A DNA stretch of 64,000 bases from Gnetum montanum (lineage: Eukaryota; Streptophyta; Gnetopsida; Gnetales; Gnetaceae). The position numbers and the translations under genes were made by a program. The DNA lies in assembly GCA_015680685.1 (NCBI GenBank), contig MNCI01033568.1, positions 81,668 through 145,667 of the forward strand. Reading direction: 5' to 3'. Positions 49,827 to 58,272 of this stretch are shown here, piece after piece. Below the pieces are notes generated by a model, which saw only the letters and a list, made by a program, of their open reading frames with translations, was not told where the DNA came from and made no database searches. Each line of letters starts with the position of its first letter. Positions within the stretch are counted from its first letter, which is position 1.

Positions 49827-51162
49827 AATTAGGATTGAAGTAAAGGACAAATCTGTGAGAGATACAAGAAAGAAGTTTCCAACATGTTCAATAATTTATG
49901 ATGGTACTCAAAAATTCAAATTAGGATAGGAATTCACATAGGGACTATTATATCCCAATGATGTTTGAAGTATTCTGCACAAAGGTAGTGAAATTCATAA
50001 AACATTGAAAAAAATTTAAGACAATAATTAAAGAAAAAGAGTTGGCAAAAGCCATTATATACAATTCAATATGGGACAGAATTGGAAATGTAATTTCAAA
50101 ATTGAAGACTAACAAGGAAATGTGGTAGTTCATCCAAGAAAAATATAAAGAAAAGGAGGGCATAACTCAATGTCAAGAAAAGTTAGAAACTACATAAGGT
50201 CAAGGAGGAAAAATGGAAAAAAAAAAACAAAACAACAAGTTAAAAAAATAAAGAAAAGCATCACCAAATTAAAGAAGCAAAAATACAATGTAACGTTTTA
50301 GCAAACAAAGAAGGGTCTAACAATATTCTTCAAGATAAACATGTATCAACTTAATTTTCTATTTATCATCAAAACAAGAAAATCCCTTTAAACTTGTGGC
50401 TATTAGAAAGTGGGTGTACTAGTCATATAAAATCAAGGATAAATGACTTTAATGAAATTAAATTTATAAATGACATTGGCAAAGTTTAGCTTGAAGATGG
50501 AAGAAAACTGGAGGTATTAGATATTGGAAACTTTATCATAAATTTATAAGATGAGAATAAATTTGAAATAAAAGATGTTCATTATGTGCATGATCTCCAA
50601 AATTCATTATTATTAATTAGTTAATTAACATATGATGATTACAGCCTCATATTTAAAAATGACTTATGCATTATTTCTAAGCAAAACATTACAAAAGAAA
50701 AGTTTTAAAACCTTTACAATTAGATATACTATTTAGAATTAGTACCAAAAATAGATAAATTTGGAAATATGAAAAATCAAAAGGTACTTTTAAAGAATGA
50801 AAAAAATTAAAGAAATAAAAGAACTAGAACATTGCCTACATAATTTATTTAAAGAAAAAAAGAAAGTTGTACATGATTTTATATTAGAGATAGAAGAAAT
50901 ACATGAAGAAATGAAATATGTCCTATCACTTTTATCAAATTCAAACAAAGGTAAAGAAGCTCCAACTAGCTTACCAAAGCAATCAAAAGAGAAAAAAGAT
51001 AATGCGAAATAAGAAACAACTATTGAAGTTCATATGAGGAAATAGAGCTTCAACCAAGGAGAACAATAATGAAAAATATTGATTAAGTTTCCAAGACAAT
51101 TGAAGATTGGTTAAATTTAAAGACAAGCTCTAACTCCAAAGTGCATCCTAAAGAAGGGACAA
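49827..51162 (+). pseudogene. CopN interior 1: gag stub, protease/pre-integrase stub, coiled coil
   Basis: The gag-like start reads 'GDTRKK' (about 49860). The UBN2-like core appears in fragments at 50030-50200. At 50395-50640 the frame reads 'ESGCTSHIKSRINDFNEI', a copia protease-like block in which the catalytic D of DSG is E, followed by 'LEDGRKLEVLDIGNFI' and 'DVHYVHDLQNSLLLI', the usual link to GAG-pre-integrase. From 50797 to 51012 an intact 71-residue frame is strongly helical ('ELEHCLHNLFKEKKKVVHDF', 'ILEIEEIHEEM'). The polypurine tract AAAGAAGGGACAA (51150-51162) abuts LTR-B. No integrase core, RT or RNase H is present. Confidence 0.78.
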
Positions 51163-52207
51163 TTGGTTCTAGTATGCATTTTGAAACTCTTACTCTACTC
51201 ATTCCCAATGCCTATGTTGTGTTTGAAAAGTAAGATAAAAAACAAAATTAACAAAACCAAATTCAAGATAATAAAAGGGCATATTTACATATGAAAATAT
51301 AGTAAAAGCACATAGTAAAAACTCAAATCTTAAGAGAAGACAAATATCAAGTAAAGACAAAAACATTTTTTTTTTTTTGTAAAATTATGAATAAAGCCAT
51401 ATAATTTATATTTGAACTATTATGTAACATAATACAAGATATGAAATTCTATTATTTTTATTTTTATTAAAATATTAATGGGAGGATTTAATTAGAGAGT
51501 GACCCTAATCTCTCATGTCTCTTGAATTTTTGGCCCAATTTGCTATCAAATAAGCTTGTGACAATATATTCTATTATAGCACCATCATCTATCTATAAAT
51601 ATGTGAGCAAATCCTATTTGTAAGTGAACCAATTCCATAAGTTATCTCATAATTCCATATTCTATTCCATTCATAATTTCATAGTTCATCCATCATCAAT
51701 TCATCATATTCACCAATTCTCAATAATCAAAGAAGATGAATAATTATATTTAGAATCATCCTTGTGTAATAACTCTAAAGTATCAAATCAACATAAATTA
51801 ATTCTAAATTTTATAGGTAGGTATATTATTGAAAGCTCTTTGTATCAAGTATTAACTCACTTTATAACTCTCTCAGATTGTAGAGATATTCATCATGAAA
51901 TTTAACAATTTTTATTTTGGTTACTGAATAGTTTTATTCTACATTCCTATTTTAAGCCTAATTTGAATGATCGAATAAAATATAATTGATCTAAAATTTT
52001 ATAGAATTATAAATTACAAAATTCACATTTCAACAAGCCTAAGATCAACGCAAAACTTATCTAGATCACAAAGATATTGCAACTACAAAACCAAAAAAGA
52101 ATGATTTTTCTTGGTTGGGCTACCCACATCATTTCATATATTGGGCTACTAAACTTTGTAAATTAAAAGTTCTTTCAAATCTCCTTATCTCCATATAAAA
52201 ATTCTAT
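51163..52207 (+). repeat. CopN LTR-B
   Basis: This is the middle LTR, 1045 bases, starting 'ttggttctagtatgc' directly after the polypurine tract. Its TATA box is at 51594-51601. It serves as 3' LTR of unit 1 and 5' LTR of unit 2. Confidence 0.87.
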
Positions 52208-53545
52208 AATTGTTATCAGAGCAAAGGACAAAGCCATGGGAGATACAAGAAAGAATTTTTTTAACATGTTCAATAATTTATGATAGTACTCAAAATTTCA
52301 TATTATGGTAGGAATTGACACAAGGACTATTATATGATAATGATGTTTAGAGTATTGTGTATAGAGATAGTAAATTTCCTAAAATATTAAAAGAAGTTTA
52401 AGAAATTGAGAAAAAAATTAAATAAGAAGAATTGGCAAAAGGCATTATATGCAATTTAGTATGTGAAAGAGTCAAAAATATAATTTCAAAGAAGAAGACT
52501 AGCAAGGAAATGTGGAAATTAATCCAAAATACAATGAGGGAACAATTGAATGTTAAGAAAACATTAGAGACTACAAAAGATCAAGGAGGGAAAATTTAAA
52601 AAAATTAAAATAAAAATTTAACAACCAAAGAAGAACACCACCAAATTGATGAAGAAAAAAAATAATGTAAGGCCTTAGAAAATAAAGAAGGGGCTAATAA
52701 TATTCTTCAATATAAATAGGTATCAACTTATTTTTATTTTTATAATCAAAATAAGAAAATCCCTTGAAACTTGTGATTGTTAGAAAGTCAATGTACTAAT
52801 CATATAATATCAAGAATTATTGAAATGAATGAAACCAAATTTGCAAATGACATTGGCAAAGTTCAACTTGAAGATGAAAGAAAACTAGGCGTATTAGGTA
52901 TTGGAAATATTATCATAAATTTGGAAGATAAAAATAAATTTGAAATAAAATATGTCTATTATGTACTTGATCTCTAAAAATCATTACTATTAATCAATCA
53001 ATTAACATATGATGATTACAACATGGTATTCAAAAAGGACTTATGCATTATTTTTCATCAAAACAATATAAAAGTAATGTTTCAAAAGCTTCACAATTAG
53101 ATCTACAATTTAGAATCAATATCAAAAATAGAGAAATTCAAAAACATGAAAAATCAAAAGATTCTTTTAAAGAATGAAAAGAAAATTGAAGAAATGAAAG
53201 ACCTAGAACATTGCCTACACAATTTATTTAAAGAAGAAAAGCAAGTTGTTAGTGCCATAATATTAGAGATAGAAGAAATACATGAAGAAAGGAAAGATGT
53301 CCTCTAACTTCTGTAAACTTCAAAAAAAGGTAAAGAAGTTCCAACCACCTTATTAAAGCAATCAATAGAGAAAGAAGATAATTTAGAACAAGAAACAACT
53401 ACTAAAGTTCAAAATCAGCAAATAGAAGCTCAACCAAGGAGAATAATAATAAAAAACATTGATCAAGTTTCCAAAACATTTGAACATTGGTTAAATTCAA
53501 AGACAAGCTACAACAACTTCAAAGTGCATCCTAAAGAAAGGACTA
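52208..53545 (+). pseudogene. CopN interior 2, same layout as interior 1
   Basis: A recognisable tRNA-iMet PBS (TGTTATCAGAGC, 52211-52222) differs by one base from TGGTATCAGAGC. Gag fragments follow ('ELAKGIICNLVCERVK' and 'ISKKKTSKEMWKLIQ', about 52430-52530). The protease/pre-integrase stub at 52777-52977 reads 'NETKFANDIGKVQLEDERK' and 'NKFEIKYVYYVLDL'. The coiled-coil segment is at 53170-53400, now with stops. A polypurine-like 'aaagaaaggacta' precedes LTR-C. Confidence 0.78.
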
Positions 53546-53845
53546 TTGGTTTCAGTAAGCATTTTGAAAACTCTTACTCCACTTATTCTAAATGCTCATG
53601 TTATGATTTAGAAGCAAAAAAAATAAACAAATTTAACAAGCCCAAATTCACGGTAATAGAAGGCTATATTTAAAAATGGAAATATAGTAAAAGCATATAG
53701 TGAAAACTCAAATCTCAAGAGAAGACAAAGATCAAGTGAAACCAAAAGAGCTTTCTTGTAAAATTAGGGTCAAAGCCATCTAATTTATATTTAAATTATT
53801 ATGCCACATAACATAAGGTAGTAAATTTTATTATTTTTACTTTTT
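53546..53845 (+). repeat. CopN LTR-C, left part
   Basis: The LTR starts 'ttggtttcagtaagc' and follows LTR-A/B up to 'ttatttttac' near 53840, about 300 bases in. The match then stops at a poly-T and 'ggccgatagg'. Confidence 0.85.
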
Positions 53846-53878
53846 TTTTTGGCCGATAGGCCATTTCTAGTCAGAAAT

Positions 53879-54190
53879 CGGTAACGCTAATATTTTGTGC
53901 GTAACACTTACCAGCGTTGACTTTGTCACAGCCCATTTCAGTAACGCAACTTTGTGAATAACGGTGATGTGTAATGTTGACGTGTAAAATTTCAGATACG
54001 CTATTCTGACGTGTAAAATTTCAGATACGTTATTTTGGTAACGCAACTTTGTCAATAATACTGATGTGTAATGCTGACGTGTAAAATTGCAGATATGCTA
54101 TTTCGGTAACGCAACTTTGTGAATAACGTTGACGTGTAATGCTGACGTGTAAAATTCCAGATACGGTATTTTGGTAACGCAACTTTGTGC
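53879..54190 (+). repeat. 68-bp tandem repeats rich in TGACGTG
   Basis: Units start with 'gtaacgcaactttgt' at 53941, 54038, 54106 and 54174, with a diverged unit at 53879-53940. The spacing is 97 (one unit carries an internal partial duplication), 68 and 68 bases. Each full unit contains 'tgacgtgtaa' motifs and 'agatacg'. TGACG is the core recognised by plant TGA-type bZIP factors, and the TGACGTG hybrid occurs at 54002-54013 and later units, so the array resembles a promoter enhancer. A 180-residue minus-strand frame through it (54572-54030) is open mainly because the repeat lacks stops. Confidence 0.85.
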
Positions 54191-54202
54191 ATAACGTCGT
54201 GG

Positions 54203-54210
54203 TATAAAAG
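54203..54210 (+). promoter_or_regulatory. TATA-like box downstream of the tandem repeats
   Basis: TATAAAAG lies about 10 bases after the last repeat ends. In plants a start site would be expected about 30 bases further on. No open frame of note follows on the plus strand; the first recognisable plus-strand coding block is the IST1-like fragment 0.9 kb away. Promoter function is inferred from sequence form only. Confidence 0.4.
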
Positions 54211-54439
54211 GTTACGTCCTTTGTAAAATAGAAATACAAATCATGTAGGAGGAGGGCTGGAGTTCTGCGTAGATGCAAACATGATCGAGTTCTGGGCAGG
54301 TGCAGATCCAGCATTCTGGCCAAAGACAGAAACGATGCACTGATCGGGTACCGAACAGCATCGGGGCACGAAACAGGATGCGGAGGCCGATGCCGGCACT
54401 CCACATTGACATCAATCATCATAAAACTCTGTAAATTTA

Positions 54440-54840
54440 AGTTGCAAAATGCAACTTGAGCAACTTTTACATAAGTAATGTCACAAGGGTTCTGCGAATT
54501 CAGCCCTGATATGGACGACACCGGGTAACGCCCAAGGTTCAGCAGAAAGTGCGTCAGTTCGCAAGGGCACACAAAAATATCGTCTTCAGAGTCTCCTAGA
54601 ACAATTGGTTGTTTATGTCCACAAATCTCACCAAAACCAACCCACCATGGATCAGAAACACGAACTCGGTGGCCCGTGGATGACTATGAGGCCGAAGGAT
54701 GCCACCTGGGTGAAATCGGAGTGAGACCCTACATGTTGCTGCTGGGCAGATTCATGGCCACTGTCATCATCACTGCAGTCCCGAATTTCGTGCTCCGTGT
54801 TCCCGGCTTTGCCAGTGCGGATGTATTGAAATCCATGTTA
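54440..54840 (-). pseudogene. Germin-like protein (cupin) fragment, frameshifted
   Basis: Germin-like proteins are secreted cupin-fold glycoproteins of the plant cell wall, often manganese-binding. The minus strand first reads 'DFNTSALAKPGTRSTKFG' (54835-54780), the germin pre-motif region. After a stop at 54731-54729 and a frame change, 54700-54600 reads 'PGGILRPHSHPRATEFVF' and 'LIHGGLVLVRFVDINNQLF'. This is cupin motif 1, G(x)5HxH(x)4E(x)6G, with all metal ligands present. A stop (54598-54596) and another shift follow, then 'DDIFVCPCELTHFLLN' (motif 2, keeping H(x)3N but with P-x-G changed to P-x-E) and 'SSISGLNSQNPCDIT', the family's 'FNSQNPG' block. The N- and C-terminal parts of a full ~220-residue protein are missing. 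It abuts PPR sequence in the same frame. Confidence 0.87.
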
Positions 54841-55165
54841 GGATCAATGCCTACTGTTTGCATTTGAGAAAATAGTTGCAAAACTTCTACCAGGAATCCT
54901 TTTGTGGCATAAGCTGAGATTATGGCGGTCCAAGATACAACATTCTTCTTCGGTACTTCGCCAAACAACTGTCGTGCCTCTTCAAGCTTACCAAGTTTTG
55001 AATACAGTATCAACGTTTTGGTTTGAATGTAAGGGTTCATCATGAATCCTGTCTGAATGAGTTTGGCATGCAGATTTCTTCCTTGCGATAGGTCTTACGC
55101 AGCAATGCATCTCTGCAGAGATCTTGCATAGCTTGGAATATCATGCAAGCTTTGGACATAGAAAA
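54838..55165 (-). pseudogene. Pentatricopeptide repeat (PPR) protein fragment
   Basis: PPR proteins bind organelle RNA. The minus strand from about 55165 reads 'SYARSLQRCIAA', then an in-frame TAA (55097-55095), then 'DLSQGRNLHAKLIQTGF', 'YIQTKTLILYSKLGKLEEAR' and 'PKKNVVSWTAIISAYATKGF', ending 'LQLFSQMQTVGIDPN'. This is the characteristic plant PLS-type text (G..LHA..I..GF, N.L...Y.K.G....A..LF..M..KN..SW..+I..Y...G), covering about two and a half repeats near a protein's N-terminal half. The TAA is one C-to-T step from CAA. After 'IDPN' the frame runs without break into the germin-like fragment. Full PPR proteins are hundreds of residues longer, so this is a captured piece. Confidence 0.92.
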
Positions 55166-55454
55166 CTGGCTGGATCTTCATCTGAGAATTCCGGTAGTGC
55201 ATCTTCCAAAGATAGAAGTTGCTAAAAATGAAGCATCAACCATGAGGTCTCCACCAGGGCGAACTGTATCTATGCCTGAAAAATCACCGGACCGGCTGGC
55301 ATCTCAAGCTAAACTACTGAAAAGTGTATCAGACGTTGGATTTCTTAAGCCTTAGCATGTGCATCCAAAACTTCCAGATTATGATGATCTTACAGCCCAT
55401 TTTGCAGCTTTAAAGCAACAATGCAAATCCAGCAGGCAAGGTCAGAGTGGTTAA
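55143..55454 (+). pseudogene. IST1-like (Vps4 regulator) C-terminal exon, one in-frame stop
   Basis: IST1-like proteins bind ESCRT-III and regulate the Vps4 ATPase in multivesicular-body sorting. The frame from 55143 reads 'ENWLDLHLRIPVVHLPKIEV', a Ser/Pro/Arg-rich stretch with 'PPGRTVSMPEKSPDRLASQ' and 'LLKSVSDVGFLKP', then an in-frame TAG (55353-55355). It continues 'HVHPKLPDYDDLTAHFAAL' and ends at TAA 55452-55454. The 'VHPKLPDYDDLAA.F.ALK' ending is, to my knowledge, characteristic of plant IST1-like proteins. TAG is one C-to-T step from CAG. The conserved N-terminal IST1 helical domain is absent. The first residues overlap the PPR fragment on the other strand, so the junction lies at about 55.14-55.17 kb. 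Confidence 0.72.
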
Positions 55455-55640
55455 TAGTGCCTGCCATTTGCTCAAGTTCACAATTTTCTCCAACGCTTCT
55501 ATTTTTGTATCCTTTCGATTGTTAAATTGCCCAGTGCATTGGGTACAATAGTTATAAAATAGGAATGTCTGTATATGGTCCTCGCTAAAGGCGCATGTAT
55601 AAAAAAAATGCAGTAGTACAATAAAGCGAAGGAGGTTTGT
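55455..55640 (+). other. 3' untranslated region of the IST1-like fragment with AATAAA
   Basis: Sequence after the stop continues with ordinary 3'-UTR character. A canonical AATAAA lies at 55620-55625, about 165 bases past the stop. This suggests the captured piece included the natural end of the donor gene rather than an internal exon. Confidence 0.5.
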
Positions 55641-55909
55641 CGCTGGAGACTTTGATCACTACTAGAAAATAGATGATATAGCCAGGTATTTTGTCATTTT
55701 CCTTAACGATATTCCATGACACTATATTGAATTCAATTTGTTATTTCTGTCTTACCGGTCCTTAAAGTTATCCACATACAATTCTAACGTCATTCCACTT
55801 TTCTTCTTTGATGTTAATCCTAGGGCTATGATATGATAAAAATAATTTAATGACTATTGTGATTGAGATAACCATGCACAATGTACATAAACTAAGTCTA
55901 CGGTGTCAT

Positions 55910-55989
55910 ACATTATACATGTTGAACATAAGAAACATACACTAACAAGTACATTATACATGTTGAACATAAAAAACATACACTAACAA
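55910..55989. repeat. 41-bp tandem duplication
   Basis: Two consecutive copies of 'acattatacatgttgaaca' plus 'taagaaacatacactaaca' lie at 55910-55950 and 55951-55989, with one difference (aag/aaa). Confidence 0.9.
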
Positions 55990-56254
55990 AAATGTATATT
56001 TATTTTACATAACAAAAATGTAGTATCTATCAAATGGACTTTTGGCTTCTAAAAGTCTCCTCAGATCTTCAAATCTTTGGAAGCTCAATCTCTACTTTGG
56101 GACATCTAACTTTATTTTGGCTTAGTTCCTTAAATCTAGAAGCATTTTCTAAAAAAATTGTCTATGTAAAATAAAATCTTGGCATTTTCTTACGATATTA
56201 AACTATTGAATTTCAACATTTAACTTACCTCTAAAGTTAAAGTCTCCTCCACAA

Positions 56255-56470
56255 TGCTCTATTTTTTTTTATTTTTTTTGGAGGGGTTTTACCCCTTATA
56301 AACACTTAATATAATATAGGATCATTACCCAAAGCCATAATGCTCATCTCACTAAGTGGAGCCCCAAGAGGGTTGGTAGATTAGTAAAAGCCTAACCTCT
56401 TACATGAGAAATGAGCACTTTATTATCATTTTTGATGTTTTATTTTTTTTTAGAAAAAATCGAGCAAATT
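56255..56470 (-). mobile_element. Retroposon-like 3' ends with poly(A), minus orientation
   Basis: On the minus strand two successive sequences end in A tracts. One (reading down to 56262) ends 'GGGGTAAAACCCCTCC' then A-rich 'aaaaaaaataaaaaaaaa'. The other (reading down to about 56442) has 'GGGAATAAAAATT' and then A9 at 56444-56452. This is the form of non-LTR retroposon or processed-transcript tails. No RT motif is visible in the GC-richer DNA upstream (56.48-57.0 kb), and no terminal duplication was found. Confidence 0.4.
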
Positions 56471-56479
56471 TTTATTCCC

Positions 56480-57070
56480 AAAAAAGACTATACACCAGTA
56501 TAACGTAGGCCAGAGTTGCTGACCCCACACTGACAGTGTGCCCAAACCCCAGGGCCTCCCGCAAGTCTCGACCGCCTCAAGGCATCCCCGTTAGTGGGTG
56601 ATATGTCTGATCCCCAATCCCTTAAACAGTAGTTCGAACTAGGCCAAACATGTCCCGGGGGGGAGTTGTTCCCCCTGCCCCCATGTTAGGGCCTTTTGGG
56701 GGGGTCATGGTTAGAGCCCCGACTCTCCTCGAGGGTTTGGAGGCCTTCTTGCCTAGGCTAGTAGCCAGGCGACAACGATTTTCTTCGATTATCTGGGCAA
56801 TACCTATCATGTGGTCTTTGATAACGTTCTCGATCCATTGCAGTGTCTGGTTGTATGATTGCGGGGCAGGGTTGGTGTCTCATAGAGCATTCCCTCAACA
56901 GCCTGTTGTGGCCCCCTGGCACCATATGGTTGCCTCACCATGTGTTTTCTGGGGCCGACATCTTCAGTCGGCGAATCCCTCTACAGGGCCTAGGGTTTGT
57001 ACATTAATCATTTCTACTGTATTACAACATGTTTATGATCATTCAATAAAGCATTCCATGGTCTTATAAT
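56480..57070. other. GC-rich stretch, unidentified
   Basis: This stretch is clearly GC-richer than its surroundings, with runs such as 'cccgggggggag' and 'cccctgcccccatg'. Overlapping open frames exist on both strands (56650-57069 plus, 56810-56622 minus), but neither shows a recognisable family. It may be the 5' part of the retroposon whose tail lies at about 56.45 kb, or another captured fragment. Confidence 0.4.
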
Positions 57071-57123
57071 ATTTCTATTTGTTATGTATAAATCATCGCT
57101 ATAGCAGAAGATGACTGGCGATC

Positions 57124-57509
57124 ACTAGCTTAGTTATATATATTTATAATATATATCTATAAATTGGCCGATAGAATCTTATAAGATTACAAGTAAGAAG
57201 TTCTTTGAGTAAAAAATTTCACGACTTCTGGACGAAGAACAAGATTTAAAAACCCATGGAATTTCGGCCGAGGTTGAGAGCATACACTAATTCATGGAAT
57301 TTTTTTTTCAGAAAACCCATCCTTAGGAAAAATAAGGTACATAACTCTTGTTCTTCGTCCAGAAGGCATGAAAATTTGGGTTTTTAAATCTTGTTCTTCG
57401 TCCAGAAGTCGTGAAATTTTTTACTCAAAGAACTTCTTACTTGTAATCTTATAAGATTCTATCGGCCAATTTATAGATCTATATTATAAATATATATAAC
57501 TAAGCTAGT
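57124..57509. repeat. Near-perfect 133-bp-arm inverted repeat (foldback)
   Basis: The left arm 57124-57256 and right arm 57377-57509 are reverse complements over 133 bases with one mismatch, separated by a 120-base spacer. The spacer contains a further partial copy of the arm's inner end ('cttgttcttcgtccagaag' at about 57352-57370). The right arm ends exactly where CopN LTR-C resumes (57510). It could be a foldback transposon, the terminal hairpin of the larger segment, or a template-switch product. Its near identity contrasts with the heavy decay around it, so it is young or artefactual. Confidence 0.9.
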
Positions 57510-58267
57510 ATTAAAAGATTGGTGGATAGATGTAACAAATAAAATAGGACCAATCTTTCATATCTCTTGACTTTCTAACCTAATTTACCATAAAATAGGA
57601 TTCTCCTATTATATTCTATTATGGCCTCATAATTTGGCTATAAATATATGGCCAAATCATGTTTGTAAGTGAAGCAGTTTCATAATTTATCCTAGAATGC
57701 TATACCCTATCCCATACACAATTTTACAATTTATCCCATTAAAAGTTCAATCATCATCAATTCATCATATTCACCAGTTCTCATTAATCAAAGTTGAATA
57801 ATCACAATCAAGTCCATTGTTGTATAACAACTTTTAACCATCAAATCAACTCAAATTAATTCCAAATTTTTGTAAGTAGGTAGATTGTTGAAAGATATTT
57901 GTATCAAGTATTGACTCACTTCATAACACTCTTGGATCGCACAAATATTCATCCTAAAAATTAGCAATTTTTATTTTGGATGCTAAATAGTTTTATACTG
58001 GATCCACTTTTAGTCATGATTTAAATAAGAAAAAAATCCAATTCATCTAAAAGTTTATAGGATTATAGATTGCAGAATGTGCTTGTCAACAAGCCTAAGA
58101 TCAACCCAAACTGCATTTAGATTGTGAAGATATTTTAACTAAAAATCAGAGAAAAAAATCAAAATTTCTCCATTTGAGCATCCACATCATTGAATATATT
58201 AGACTACTGAAAATCTACAAAATAAAAAATTCTTTCTAATCTTCTTGCATCTATATAAAAAATCTAC
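57510..58267 (+). repeat. CopN LTR-C, right part
   Basis: LTR similarity resumes with 'attaaaagattggtgg', equivalent to 'attaaaatattgatagg' in LTR-A, and runs to 'aaaaatctac'. The TATA box is at 57639-57646. The 5-bp duplication 'aaaac' follows at 58268-58272. Confidence 0.86.
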
Positions 58268-58272
58268 AAAAC

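Larger units (their letters stand above)
53841..57509. mobile_element. Gene-fragment-bearing segment inserted in CopN LTR-C (unclassified)
   Basis: The left and right halves of LTR-C (53546-53845 and 57510-58267) sum to about the length of LTR-A, so the 3.67 kb between them is an insertion with little or no loss of target. It contains TGACGTG-bearing tandem repeats and a TATAAAAG box, a fused PPR/germin-like fragment on the minus strand, an IST1-like exon with 3' end on the plus strand, two poly(A)-ended retroposon-like tails, and a terminal 133-bp-arm hairpin. Base composition from 54.2 to 55.5 kb and from 56.5 to 57.0 kb is clearly GC-richer. Captured pieces of unrelated genes are typical of Helitrons and Pack-type transposons. 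The right end CTAG|T next to 'attaaa' would fit a Helitron 3' end (CTRR), but I see no matching TC start on the left and no clear target duplication. A 9-base match 'ggccgatag' occurs at the left edge and within the hairpin arm. Confidence 0.65.
48772..58267 (+). mobile_element. CopN array: LTR-internal-LTR-internal-LTR of a pol-less copia family, nested in Cop1
   Basis: Three direct-repeat LTRs of about 1.05 kb begin at 48772, 51163 and 53546, separated by two interiors of 1336 and 1338 bases with the same layout. The outer flanks carry one perfect 5-bp duplication, so the array behaves as a single insertion that became tandem, probably by unequal LTR recombination, or was copied as a dimer. 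Each interior has a PBS position, decayed gag, a protease/pre-integrase stub, a coiled-coil segment and a polypurine tract, but no integrase core, RT or RNase H. The identical layout in both units implies that the deletion pre-dates the duplication. LTR-C is interrupted by the 53.84-57.51 kb segment. Confidence 0.87.

Noticed and set aside
54030-54572. 180-residue minus-strand open frame, the longest in the window
   Set aside because: Its C-terminal half runs through the 68-bp repeats, which simply lack stops in this frame. Only its first ~40 residues are real germin-like text, already annotated.
54676-54867. Plus-strand 63-residue frame
   Set aside because: It is antisense to the clearly germin-like and PPR text on the minus strand.
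56620-56650. 'gttcgaact' resembling a tRNA B-box
   Set aside because: No matching A-box at proper spacing and no cloverleaf; not a tRNA gene or a clear SINE head.
56650-57069. 139-residue plus-strand frame in the GC-rich stretch
   Set aside because: GC-rich DNA has few stops by chance; no family resemblance or start context.
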